This document shows positions 17,426 to 25,690 of a stretch of 64,000 bases of DNA, in pieces (the stretch's first letter is position 1; every line of letters begins with the position of its first letter). The notes under the pieces are model-generated. The model searched no databases. It saw nothing but the letters and a program-made list of their open reading frames with translations, and was not told the origin of the DNA. This DNA comes from Devosia sp. 66-22. Lineage in GTDB: Bacteria > Pseudomonadota > Alphaproteobacteria > Rhizobiales > Devosiaceae. Where the stretch lies: NCBI GenBank assembly GCA_001899065.1, contig MKUZ01000022.1, positions 89,525 to 153,524 of the forward strand. The letters are read 5' to 3'. The translations under genes were made by a program, and so were the position numbers.

Positions 17426-18532
17426 ATGGTCGGGTTTTCGGGACTGGGTATGGACATGGGAACGCTCTCGCGCCTGTCGAGCGCGAAGACGCGCTCGATC
17501 AGTCCGGAGAACTTCACCGGCGAGAAGGGCAGGGGCGGCATGGCGGCGGAAGGCACCGGCGCCATCCATGCGCGGGAGCTCGGACGCGGCTGGAAGATCT
17601 CTCCCTCCATCGACATGGAGCCGGGTGAGCTCAGAACGCTCGCCGACATCGAAGGACCGGGCGCCATCCAGCAAATGTGGATGGTCACGAACTCTCAGAA
17701 ATGGCGCAGCCTCATTCTCCGCATCTACTGGGATGGCCAGGAGCACCCCTCGGTCGAAGTCCCGCTCGGTGACTTCTTCGCGAATGGCTGGGGGATCTAC
17801 GCCCACGTCTCGTCGCTGGCGGTGTGCGTCAATCCAGGACGGGCCTTCAACTGCTATTGGGAGATGCCGTTCCGCGAGCGGGCGCGCATCACGCTGGAGA
17901 ACCGCGACGGCGAGCCCTGCACGGTCTACTACCAGTTCAACTACACGCTCACCGAGGTCCCCGAGGATTGCGCCTATTTCCATGCGCAGTTCCGCCGTAC
18001 AAATCCGCTGCCCTATGGCGAGGTCTACACAATCCTCGACGGCGTGCAGGGGCGTGGCCACTATGTCGGCACCTACATGGCCTGGGGCGTCAACAACAAC
18101 GGTTGGTGGGGCGAGGGCGAAATCAAGTTCTACATGGACGGGGATGGCGAGTTCCCGACCATCTGCGGGACGGGCACCGAGGACTATTTCTGCGGCGGCT
18201 ACAATTTCGATCCGGGAAGCATCGACCCGCGCAAGCCCGGCGGCTACACCGAATACACGACACCCTATGCCGGCCTGCCCCAGATCATCCGTCCCGACGG
18301 CCTCTACAACGCGCAGCAGCGCTTCGGGCTCTACCGCTGGCATATTCCCGACCCGATCCGCTTCGAGACGGATCTGCAGGTCACCATCCAGGCGCTCGGC
18401 TGGCGCATCGAGAAGAATCGCCGCTACCTCCCGCTGCAGGACGACATTGCGTCGGTCGCCTACTGGTACCAGACGCTTCCCACCGCCCCGTTCCCAGCTC
18501 TCGGCTCACGGGACGCGCTCGACGTGATCTAG
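17426..18532 (+). CDS. GH172 family (DUF2961) glycoside hydrolase-like protein
   Basis: This 368-residue protein is of the DUF2961 family, now glycoside hydrolase family 172, whose studied members act on furanosides (difructose anhydride, alpha-fructofuranosides, arabinofuranosides). The family core is clear: GPGAIQQMWMV (78-87), the acidic pair region WWGEGEIKFYMDGDGEFPT (228-244) and GTGTEDYFCGGYNF (248-261), where catalytic glutamates are expected. The ATG at 17426 has GGAGG five bases upstream. There is no signal peptide, so it is predicted to be cytoplasmic. It sits between an amino acid transporter and the M81 peptidase gene. The exact substrate is unknown. Confidence 0.85.
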   Translation: MVGFSGLGMDMGTLSRLSSAKTRSISPENFTGEKGRGGMAAEGTGAIHARELGRGWKISPSIDMEPGELRTLADIEGPGAIQQMWMVTNSQKWRSLILRIYWDGQEHPSVEVPLGDFFANGWGIYAHVSSLAVCVNPGRAFNCYWEMPFRERARITLENRDGEPCTVYYQFNYTLTEVPEDCAYFHAQFRRTNPLPYGEVYTILDGVQGRGHYVGTYMAWGVNNNGWWGEGEIKFYMDGDGEFPTICGTGTEDYFCGGYNFDPGSIDPRKPGGYTEYTTPYAGLPQIIRPDGLYNAQQRFGLYRWHIPDPIRFETDLQVTIQALGWRIEKNRRYLPLQDDIASVAYWYQTLPTAPFPALGSRDALDVI

Positions 18533-18642
18533 CCCCGTCGGGTTCGCCCGACGAAACACCGGTCGATTGACCCGGCCCCCGCTTCGTCCTTGTCTTGCAG
18601 GTACTGAGAGACCTGAAGGCACTGAAAGAAAAGGGGGACCGC

Positions 18643-20133
18643 TTGCGTGTCGCGATCGGCCTGCTGATGCAGGAGACGAACACCTTCGTTCCGCAGCGCA
18701 CCAACCTCGAGACCTTCCGCGCGGTGTATCTGCGCGAAGGTGACGAGTTGCTCAGCGGCTTCGCGACGGCGAGAACGGAGATCCCCGCCTTCATCGACGT
18801 GCTCCGCTCGGTGGAGGCCGAGATCGTGCCCCTCATCGCCGCCAACGCGATCGCCAATGGCACGGTCACGCGCGCGGCGTTCGACGACCTGATGGCGCGC
18901 ATGGTTGGCCGGCTGACCGGGGCGGGACCGGTCGACGGGGTGTTGCTGGCCCTGCATGGCGCCATGGTGGTGGAGGACAATCCGGACGCCGAAAGCGAGA
19001 TCGTCGCGCGGGTCGCCGAGGTGCTGCCACCGGGAACGCCGATCGGCGTGTCCTTCGACCTCCACGGCCACGTCACGCCGCAGGCCATCCAGCCAGACGT
19101 CTTCTATGTCGGCTACCAGGAATACCCCCATATCGACATGTACGAGACCGGCGAGCGCACCGCTCGGCTGCTGCTCGAGACGCTGGCGCGCCGCCGCCGG
19201 CCGGTCATGGCCTTTGCCAAGCGCCCGCTGATCGTCAGCCCGGTGAAGGCACGCACGGTGGACGAGCCGCTCGCAAGCATCGTGCGGGAGGCGCGACGCA
19301 TGGAGGCGACCGGCGAAGTGCTGCATGCGAGCCTGTTTCCGGTCCAGCCATGGCTCGACGTACCGGACCTCGGCTTCGGCGTGCTGGTATGCGCGGACGG
19401 CGACGTCGCCCGGGCCCAGCAGGCTGCCGACCGGCTGGCGGACATGGCCTGGGACAGGCGCGACCAGTTCGAGCCCGACCTCACCGCACTGACAGAAGCG
19501 ATCCGCATCGGGCTCATCTCTGCTGGAACCACAGTCGTAGCGGATGCCGGCGACGCGCCTACTGGCGGATCGGCCGCCGACAGTACGGCGGTGCTCGCTG
19601 CCCTGTTGGCTGCGGGCGCAGACAGTGCGGGCAGGCTCTCCTACCTCACGCTGCGCGACGCGGCGGGCGCATCGCGGGCCATTGCCGCAGGCGTCGGCGC
19701 CGAGGTCAACCTTGCCGTCGGCCACGCCCATTCGGTCGCCGACGGTAAACCCGTTGCTATCCGGGCGCGCGTCCTTTCCGTCAGCGACGGCCGCTACCAG
19801 ATGCGCGATGCCGGCGCGCGCGGCATGGTGATGGAGCAGGGGCCGACCGCGGTACTCGCCATTGGCGACATCCGGCTCGTGCTGCGCTCCCGGCCGGCCT
19901 ACGAGTGGGATACAGGGATCTACGAGGCCTTCGGGCTTTCGATCCGCGATGCCGCGTTGGCCTTCGTGAAGTCTCCCTCGCACTTCCGCGTCGGCTTCGA
20001 GCCGCTGGCGGCCCGCGTGCTCACCGCCGACACGCCCGGCCCGACCTGTCCGAACATGCGGCGCCTCAATTTTTCGCGGGTCACCCGCCCGCTCTATCCC
20101 CTCGACGAGTTCACCCTCAAAGGCCGCCCATGA
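18643..20133 (+). CDS. M81 family metallopeptidase (MlrC-like)
   Basis: This 496-residue protein is of the M81/MlrC family, named for the enzyme that completes microcystin linear-peptide breakdown; most members are uncharacterised amidohydrolases. The N-terminus MRVAIGLLMQETNTF is the family hallmark. The metal-site region SFDLHGHVTPQ (around residue 140) and YPHIDMYETGERTA follow, then VVADAGDAPTGGSAADST and the C-terminal MlrC domain ending GPTCPNM. The TTG at 18643 was taken as start because it opens exactly at the conserved N-terminus with GGGGG six bases upstream; no ATG fits. Cytoplasmic. Its stop overlaps the start of the CBM9-like gene, so the two are coupled. Confidence 0.87.
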   Translation: MRVAIGLLMQETNTFVPQRTNLETFRAVYLREGDELLSGFATARTEIPAFIDVLRSVEAEIVPLIAANAIANGTVTRAAFDDLMARMVGRLTGAGPVDGVLLALHGAMVVEDNPDAESEIVARVAEVLPPGTPIGVSFDLHGHVTPQAIQPDVFYVGYQEYPHIDMYETGERTARLLLETLARRRRPVMAFAKRPLIVSPVKARTVDEPLASIVREARRMEATGEVLHASLFPVQPWLDVPDLGFGVLVCADGDVARAQQAADRLADMAWDRRDQFEPDLTALTEAIRIGLISAGTTVVADAGDAPTGGSAADSTAVLAALLAAGADSAGRLSYLTLRDAAGASRAIAAGVGAEVNLAVGHAHSVADGKPVAIRARVLSVSDGRYQMRDAGARGMVMEQGPTAVLAIGDIRLVLRSRPAYEWDTGIYEAFGLSIRDAALAFVKSPSHFRVGFEPLAARVLTADTPGPTCPNMRRLNFSRVTRPLYPLDEFTLKGRP

Positions 20134-21080
20134 CCGCACAGTCCGACGACACCACTTCGGTTGCTTCCGATCTCAAGCCGGAGTTCCTTTCCGATGGCCA
20201 CCTGGCTATCGGGCCTTCGCCGCAGTTTCCGGAGGTGCCGCGTTGGGCGACCGTCGCCAACGTCCCCACACGGGAGCTGCCACCGATACCGCGCTATGTC
20301 TGCAAGCGGGTCGCCACCCCGCTCACGATCGACGGCCGCCTCGACGAGCCGGCCTGGCAACGGGCCGAATGGTCTGCCCCGCTGGGTCGCATCGAGACCG
20401 GCATCCTCGACGCGCCGCCATGCTCCGTGGCCCTGCTCTGGGATGAAACCTATCTCTATGCCGGATACCGCGTCACCGATCCCGACATTCGCGGCGCGGC
20501 GGTTCGCCACCACGAGCAGCTCTACATGCGCGACGACGACGCCGAGATCTTCGTCAAGGGCGACGGGCGCTACTATGAGCTGGGCGTCAATCCGATCAAC
20601 ACGATCTACGAGTTTCGCTGGACCTGGCTCGAGCCGCTCATCGAGAGCAGGGACTTCGCCGGGATCGAGGAGCTCTTCAAGACGCGGGACTTCGTCTACT
20701 ACACCGCCCGCGGCGGTGAACGGGCCGGCCGCGTCGGTGATATGAACTGGGAGCTGCCCGGTCTCCGCCACGCCGTCGCGATCGATGGCACGCTCAACAT
20801 GCCGCACGATGTCGACGCGGGCTGGACGGTGGAGTACGCGCTGCCCTGGGCCAGCCTCGCCCACATCGGCCTGGCGCCGCCCTCGCCCGGCAACGAACTC
20901 CGCATCCAGGCCTATCGCGCCTGTCATAACAGGGCCGAGTCCGAGAAGGCAGCCGAAATGGCCAAGGCCTGGCCGGGCGCTACCCCCTATGAAGGCTACA
21001 CTTGGTCGACCATGGGCAACGGCAACGTGCACAATCCGGAGCGCTGGGCCTACGTCACGCTCAGCGATGAAGCGGCCTGA
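20130..21080 (+). CDS. CBM9-like carbohydrate-binding protein, cytoplasmic
   Basis: This 316-residue protein is built around a family-9-like carbohydrate-binding fold: TPLTIDGRLDEPAWQRAEW (about 67-85), ALLWDETYLYAGYRVTDPDI, YMRDDDAEIFVKGDGRYYELGVNP and TVEYALPWASL. These are the blocks seen in xylanase CBM9 modules and stand-alone homologues. It has no signal peptide and no catalytic domain, which is odd for a sugar-binding module. Its ATG overlaps the stop of the M81 peptidase gene, so the two proteins are probably made in fixed ratio and may form a complex. It could also be an enzyme of unrecognised activity. Confidence 0.75.
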   Translation: MTAQSDDTTSVASDLKPEFLSDGHLAIGPSPQFPEVPRWATVANVPTRELPPIPRYVCKRVATPLTIDGRLDEPAWQRAEWSAPLGRIETGILDAPPCSVALLWDETYLYAGYRVTDPDIRGAAVRHHEQLYMRDDDAEIFVKGDGRYYELGVNPINTIYEFRWTWLEPLIESRDFAGIEELFKTRDFVYYTARGGERAGRVGDMNWELPGLRHAVAIDGTLNMPHDVDAGWTVEYALPWASLAHIGLAPPSPGNELRIQAYRACHNRAESEKAAEMAKAWPGATPYEGYTWSTMGNGNVHNPERWAYVTLSDEAA

Positions 21081-21848
21081 TCAGGCGTTCAGATCGCGGG
21101 AGATGACGGCGGCCATTTCGGCCATCCGTGCGCCGACCTTTGGGAGCAACTGTCGCGAGAGGCGCGAGCGGGGCGCCGACAGGCTGATCGCCGCGATCGG
21201 GTAGCCGCCGTCATCGATGATGGCGGCGCCCACGCAGGCGGCGTCGTCGGCGTTCTCGCCGGTCTCGGTGGAGTAGCCCTGCCGTGCCACCTGCCGGAGC
21301 TGGCGGGCCAGCAGCGACTGGTCGATCAGCGTTCTACTGGTTCGCGCCACGAGCGGCCGGCGGCCCAGTTCGGCCTGGAGCGCTGTTTCCGGCAGGCGCG
21401 CCAGCATGGCCTTGCCGAGCGCGGTCGAGTGCAGCGGATGCCGGTCGCCCACCTTGCCCTGGATGCGCAGCAGTCGCGTGCCTTCCACGACGTCCACATA
21501 ATTCACCGCGCCATCGAGCATGACGGCGAGGTTCACGGTTTCCTGAAATTCGTTCACCAGCGTGATCATATGCGGACGCGCGATCATGCGCAGCCGGTGC
21601 AGGCCGCTGTCAGCCTTGGCGAGCGAGCGGAACTTGGAACCGATCGAATAGGTGTTGGTGCTGTCGTCGAACGCGACGAACCCGGACTCGACCAGCGTAC
21701 GCAGGTAACGGAAGGCCGACGTCTTGGGCAGCTTCAGTTCGGCGCAGATGTCCGACAGTCCGAGCCCCGCGGTGCCTTCGGCGACCAGCTCAAGGACCGC
21801 CAGCGCCTTCTGCACGGGCAGAACGACATAGGGGGACGGCTTGTTCAT
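21081..21848 (-). CDS. IclR-family transcriptional regulator
   Basis: This 255-residue IclR-type regulator has an N-terminal winged helix (about 7-70; ALAVLELVAEGTAGLGLSDICAELKLPKTSAFRYLRTL) and a C-terminal effector domain with HPLHSTALGKAMLARL and the GYSTETGENADDAACVGAAI block. The ATG at 21848 has GGAGA upstream and starts nine residues before the helix; an earlier start would add 39 unlikely residues. It converges with the CBM9-like gene (no spacer) and diverges from the aminotransferase gene at 21959. It is therefore the natural regulator of the downstream operon. Confidence 0.93.
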   Translation of the reverse strand: MNKPSPYVVLPVQKALAVLELVAEGTAGLGLSDICAELKLPKTSAFRYLRTLVESGFVAFDDSTNTYSIGSKFRSLAKADSGLHRLRMIARPHMITLVNEFQETVNLAVMLDGAVNYVDVVEGTRLLRIQGKVGDRHPLHSTALGKAMLARLPETALQAELGRRPLVARTSRTLIDQSLLARQLRQVARQGYSTETGENADDAACVGAAIIDDGGYPIAAISLSAPRSRLSRQLLPKVGARMAEMAAVISRDLNA

Positions 21849-21906
21849 CCTGTCTCCATCAAGCCCAGCCGTTCCTTCCAACGAAACGGCAGTTCCTTTA
21901 CACGCA

Positions 21907-21958
21907 TTCTGGACCGTGATTGCCTTGATGACAACACAGAGAAAATACCGGTCCAGAA
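21907..21958. promoter_or_regulatory. Long inverted repeat in the IclR/aminotransferase intergenic region
   Basis: TTCTGGACCG at 21907-21916 is repeated as its exact complement CGGTCCAGAA at 21949-21958, centres 42 bases apart (about four helical turns). The right arm touches the aminotransferase ATG. The likely reading is a pair of half-operators for the divergently encoded IclR protein; a long-stem mRNA hairpin hiding the start is the alternative. A shorter GCCGTT-N11-AACGGC repeat also lies in this gap. Confidence 0.5.
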
Positions 21959-23281
21959 ATGCCACGTCCCCTGCAAGTCACTCTAAGCTTCGACAAGTCT
22001 GCCGCCCAGATCGCGGCGGGTGCCAAACTCGTTGCGGGTGGCGTGAACTCCAATTTCCGGCTCGGCATGTCGCCTGGTCCGCTGGTGTTCGAGCGCGGCG
22101 AGGGCGCGCATCTGATCGACATCGATGGGAACAGGCTGATCGACTACTACGGCGGCATGGGCGCCATGGTGCTGGGTCACAATCCGGCGCCGGTCTGCGA
22201 AGCCGTGACCCGGCAGATGCAGAGCGGCATCCTCTTCGCCGGGCAGTCCATGGTGGAGTATCGCGCTGCCGAACTTATCCAGGCGCGCATTCCGTCGGCA
22301 CAGCGCATCCGGTTCGGCTCATCGGGCTCGGAGGTCGCGCAGGCCGCTATGCGGCTCGCGCGCGCCGCGACCGGCCGGCGCACTATCGTCAAGTTCGAAG
22401 GGCATTACCACGGCTGGTTCGACAACATCCTGTGGTCGACCGCACCCGCGCTGAATGCCGCCGGCCCGAGCGACGAGCCCGTCCGCGTGGCCGGCAGCCT
22501 GGGGCAGAGCGCCGACGATGGGCGCGGAGTCGACGTTCTGCAGTGGAACGATCTGGCGGCGCTCGAGCGACGGCTGGCGCGGGGAGACGTGGCCGGTGTC
22601 ATCATGGAGCCGGCGATGTGCAACCAGGGCGCCATCGCTCCGCTACCCGGCTACCTCGAGGGGGCACTGGCTGCCTGTCGCAGACACGGCACGATCCTGG
22701 TCTTCGACGAGGTCATCACCGGCTTTCGCCTGGGGGCCGGTGGCGCGCAGCAGCGCTTCGCCGTCACGCCCGATCTCTCGATCTTTGCCAAGGCCATCGC
22801 CAACGGTTTCCCCGCCGCGGCCATCGCCGGCAGAGCCGATCTGATGGATATGTTCGTCGACGGCGTCCTGCACGGAGGCACCTTCAACTCCCATCCCGTC
22901 GTCATGGCCGCACTGGTCGCCACTCAGCAAGAGCTGACGCCGGCTCACTATGACGCGACGTCGGCGCGTGGCCTGCGGCTGCGTGACGGTGTCGCGGGAG
23001 CGCTCGCCGCGGCCGGTATCAAGGCGCAGGTCACCGGATTTGAATCGATGTTCCACGTGGCCTTTGGCCTCGACGCGCCGGCGCGCAACTATCGCGACCT
23101 GGCGCAGGCCAACAAGCGCGGCTACGCGCTGTTCGCCCTGGCTCTGCTGCGACGCGGGGTGCGGGTGCTCGAGCGGGGCGCGTGGTTCGTTTCGGCGGCG
23201 CATGACGACGCCATCGTCGACCAGACGCTGGCGATTGTGACGGAAGCAGCGCTCGAGGTCGCTGCCCAGTTGGAGGGCTGA
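21959..23281 (+). CDS. Class III aminotransferase / glutamate-1-semialdehyde aminomutase-like
   Basis: This 440-residue PLP enzyme is of the HemL-like branch of class III aminotransferases. It shows GGVNSNFRLG (27-36), the PLP phosphate site FGSSGSEVAQAAMRLARAATGR (about 119-140), KFEGHYHGWFD, FDEVITGFRLGAGG, and the PLP lysine in IFAKAIANGFPAAAI, then GGTFNSHPV. True HemL would be a housekeeping gene; this copy sits in a catabolic cluster beside an IclR regulator, so it more likely transaminates or isomerises an amino-sugar or beta-amino acid. The substrate is unknown. There is no good ribosome site, because an inverted-repeat arm abuts the ATG. Confidence 0.85.
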   Translation: MPRPLQVTLSFDKSAAQIAAGAKLVAGGVNSNFRLGMSPGPLVFERGEGAHLIDIDGNRLIDYYGGMGAMVLGHNPAPVCEAVTRQMQSGILFAGQSMVEYRAAELIQARIPSAQRIRFGSSGSEVAQAAMRLARAATGRRTIVKFEGHYHGWFDNILWSTAPALNAAGPSDEPVRVAGSLGQSADDGRGVDVLQWNDLAALERRLARGDVAGVIMEPAMCNQGAIAPLPGYLEGALAACRRHGTILVFDEVITGFRLGAGGAQQRFAVTPDLSIFAKAIANGFPAAAIAGRADLMDMFVDGVLHGGTFNSHPVVMAALVATQQELTPAHYDATSARGLRLRDGVAGALAAAGIKAQVTGFESMFHVAFGLDAPARNYRDLAQANKRGYALFALALLRRGVRVLERGAWFVSAAHDDAIVDQTLAIVTEAALEVAAQLEG

Positions 23282-23428
23282 GCGGCGCCGACGGCCGGCC
23301 CCGTGCCGGAATACGAAATGGCGCACGGTGGCGTCGTCGGGTGCATCGCCTCCCGCGCCGCCGCCGGGTGCCCCAGGGCCCGACAACGGGCTCACAACAC
23401 CGCGAAAACGAATAGTGGAGATGGAAAA

Positions 23429-24715
23429 ATGCGACTAACCAGACGTGCCCTCGCACCACTTGCCGTCGGATTGGCAATGGCTCTCAGCCAGGGTGCCCAT
23501 GCCGGCGAATTCGACGGCGTGGTCATCACTCACCTGACCCAAGGTGGCGCCGCAGACCGTATCGCCGGCTACAAGGCGCTGGCCGAGGAGTTCAAGGCCC
23601 AGACCGGCGCGACGATCCAGATCGTCGAGCAACCCTGGGAGCAGATGCAGACCGCGATCATCAATGACGCGATCGGCGGCACTGGCAGCTACGACGTCAT
23701 CGACGTCGACAGCGGCTGGGATGCCAATGTGGCAGCCTATTTCGAGACGCTCGACGGGCGCATCGCGACCGCGGGCGTGGACATGAGCGACTATCAGGGC
23801 CTCAACGCGCTGATCGGCGTCGCTAACAATGTGCGCCACGGCATCCCGTTCACCGGTCGCTCCATGGTGATGTTCTACCGCACCGATCTGCTCGAGGCTG
23901 CCGGACTTGCCGTTCCCACCACCTGGGAAGAACTCAACGCCGCCGCCGCCGCGCTCAACAAGGACGGTGTGTATGGCTATGTCGGCGCCGGCGTTTCGGT
24001 GCAGCTGATGAAGATGTTCTTCGGCGCCTATATGGGCAACGAAAAGCGCGTACTCTTCACGCCGGAAGGCAAGCCGACGTTCAACAGCCCCGAAGGCGTT
24101 CGCGCGCTCGACCGGCTGAAGGAGTTGTTCTCCTACGCGCCGCGCGGCGTGTTCGGCATGGACATCCCGGAGGCCGACCAGGTCTTCCTCAATGGCGAAG
24201 CCGCATTCACCATCGAGTGGCCCGACTACATCCAGCCCAGCCTCAATGACCCGGAGCGCTCCAAGGTCGTGGGGAAGTGGGCCGCCACCGTGCCGCCCGG
24301 ACCGGGCAATGCCGGCCCCTGGTACTGGGCCATTTCCGGCGGCTCCAAGAACAAGGATGCGTCCTGGGCATGGCTGCAGCTGATCTCGTCGCCTGAAGCT
24401 TCGAAGTCGCTGATGATCGATCACGGCATCTACTCGACCCGCAATTCGGTGCTGCTCGACAAGGATGTCGAAGCGAAGTTCCCCGGCATGCAGGCGGTGG
24501 TCGACAGCTACAAGGCCTCGTTCTACCCCTCGTTCATCGCCTCGCCGACCTTCCTCGACTGGTTCCTCGGTTCTGCGGACATCTTCTCGGCGGCGCTGAA
24601 CGGCAGCATCACCTCTGCTGAAGGCGTCCAGCAGTCGGCCGACCTGTGGAACAAAGTGTTCGATGCGTCCAAGGGGCCGCAGGGTTACAACTGGTCTGAT
24701 GTCTTCGCCGAATAG
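23429..24715 (+). CDS. Sugar ABC transporter substrate-binding protein
   Basis: This 428-residue periplasmic binding protein is of solute-binding family 1. The signal peptide is MRLTRRALAPLAVGLAMALS with cleavage after AHA (about residue 25). Family blocks are GYKALAEEFKAQTGATIQIVEQPW, SYDVIDVDSGWDANVAAYFETL, RSMVMFYRTDLLEAAGL and GEAAFTIEWPDY. The ATG at 23429 was chosen for the signal peptide; an open frame extends upstream but lacks one. It feeds the permeases at 24782-26561, with a hairpin in between. The 147-base gap before it shows no clear feature. Confidence 0.94.
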   Translation: MRLTRRALAPLAVGLAMALSQGAHAGEFDGVVITHLTQGGAADRIAGYKALAEEFKAQTGATIQIVEQPWEQMQTAIINDAIGGTGSYDVIDVDSGWDANVAAYFETLDGRIATAGVDMSDYQGLNALIGVANNVRHGIPFTGRSMVMFYRTDLLEAAGLAVPTTWEELNAAAAALNKDGVYGYVGAGVSVQLMKMFFGAYMGNEKRVLFTPEGKPTFNSPEGVRALDRLKELFSYAPRGVFGMDIPEADQVFLNGEAAFTIEWPDYIQPSLNDPERSKVVGKWAATVPPGPGNAGPWYWAISGGSKNKDASWAWLQLISSPEASKSLMIDHGIYSTRNSVLLDKDVEAKFPGMQAVVDSYKASFYPSFIASPTFLDWFLGSADIFSAALNGSITSAEGVQQSADLWNKVFDASKGPQGYNWSDVFAE

Positions 24716-24734
24716 TCTCGGCATCCCATCATCC

Positions 24735-24761
24735 GTCTCCTGGCGGCTACCGGCAGGAGAC
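24735..24761 (+). other. Hairpin between binding-protein and permease genes
   Basis: GTCTCCTG at 24735-24742 pairs with CAGGAGAC at 24754-24761, and the inner CGG/CCG extends the stem past one mismatch. It lies 20 bases after the binding-protein stop and 20 before the permease start, with no T-run. The position suggests an mRNA-stabilising or partially terminating element. Confidence 0.6.
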
Positions 24762-24781
24762 ATTCAACAGGGGCATAGCGC

Positions 24782-25690
24782 ATGCTCGGCAGACTGCTAC
24801 GGGATGACCGCAAGGTTGGCCTGCTCTTCCTGATCCCCGGCGTTGCCGCGCTGCTCTTCACCTATGTGGTCCCGCTGCTCTATTCGCTGGGACTGAGCCT
24901 CGCCGACTGGGATATCCGCCGCCCTGGCTCGCAATGGGCCTTCGCCGGCCTCGACAACTACCTCGAAGTCCTCACGTCCGACGCGTTCTGGGAAGCAGGC
25001 GGCCGTTCGCTGGTCTATACGCTCGTGGCGCTCCCCGTGCAGCTCGTGCTCGGCACGCTGGTCGCCCTGCTGCTCACCGACGAGCGCATCAATGGCAAGC
25101 TGTCCGCACTGACCCGCGTGCTCCTGCTCATCCCGCTCATGCTGCCGCCCGTCGTCCTGGGCATTCTGTGGCGCCTGCTCCTCAACGTGAACTATGGACC
25201 GACCAACCACCTGCTCGGACTGGTCGGCATCGAGCCGCTGACCTGGGTCTCGGCGCCGGACACGGCGATGATGGCGGTCATCATGGTCGAGGTCATCTCC
25301 AACACCTGCGTCGTGGCGATGATCCTCATCGGCGGCATCCTGTCGCTGCCGGTCGAGCCGCTCCGCGCCGCCGAAGTCGATGGCGCCGGCCCGCTGCGCA
25401 TCCTGTTCGAGATCAAGCTTCCGCAGCTTGCATCCTACTACCTCATCATCATCCTCATCCGGCTGATGGATCTGCTCAAGACCTTCGATTTCATCTACGC
25501 GCTCACCGGCGGCGGTCCGGGCGAAGCAACGCTGGTGCTCAACCTCTACATCTATCGCGTCGGCCAGCGCTTCCTCGACTACCCGCTGGCCTCGGCGGCC
25601 TCGTGGATATTCCTCATCATCCTGCTGCCGCTCTCGATCTGGCTGCTCCTGCGCGCCGTCTCCTCGTCCCGCGAGTACCTCAATGACTGA
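24782..25690 (+). CDS. Sugar ABC transporter permease, MalF type
   Basis: This 302-residue inner-membrane permease has an N-terminal helix (VGLLFLIPGVAALLFTYVVPLLYSLGLSL), about six membrane segments and an EAA loop (RAAEVDGAGPLRILFEIKLPQL, about 197-218) that docks on the ATPase. Its stop overlaps the next permease by eight bases. It works with the binding protein at 23429 and the ATPase at 26565. The substrate is unknown. Confidence 0.94.
   Translation: MLGRLLRDDRKVGLLFLIPGVAALLFTYVVPLLYSLGLSLADWDIRRPGSQWAFAGLDNYLEVLTSDAFWEAGGRSLVYTLVALPVQLVLGTLVALLLTDERINGKLSALTRVLLLIPLMLPPVVLGILWRLLLNVNYGPTNHLLGLVGIEPLTWVSAPDTAMMAVIMVEVISNTCVVAMILIGGILSLPVEPLRAAEVDGAGPLRILFEIKLPQLASYYLIIILIRLMDLLKTFDFIYALTGGGPGEATLVLNLYIYRVGQRFLDYPLASAASWIFLIILLPLSIWLLLRAVSSSREYLND

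Noticed and set aside
21959..23281. Annotation as the haem-pathway hemL gene
   Set aside because: The protein has the HemL-like fold, but its setting in an IclR-controlled catabolic cluster and divergent active-site surroundings argue for a different substrate, so no gene symbol was given.
23303..23428. Upstream extension of the binding-protein gene at 23429
   Set aside because: The extra 42 residues would bury the signal peptide, which begins cleanly at MRLTRRAL with a ribosome site in front.
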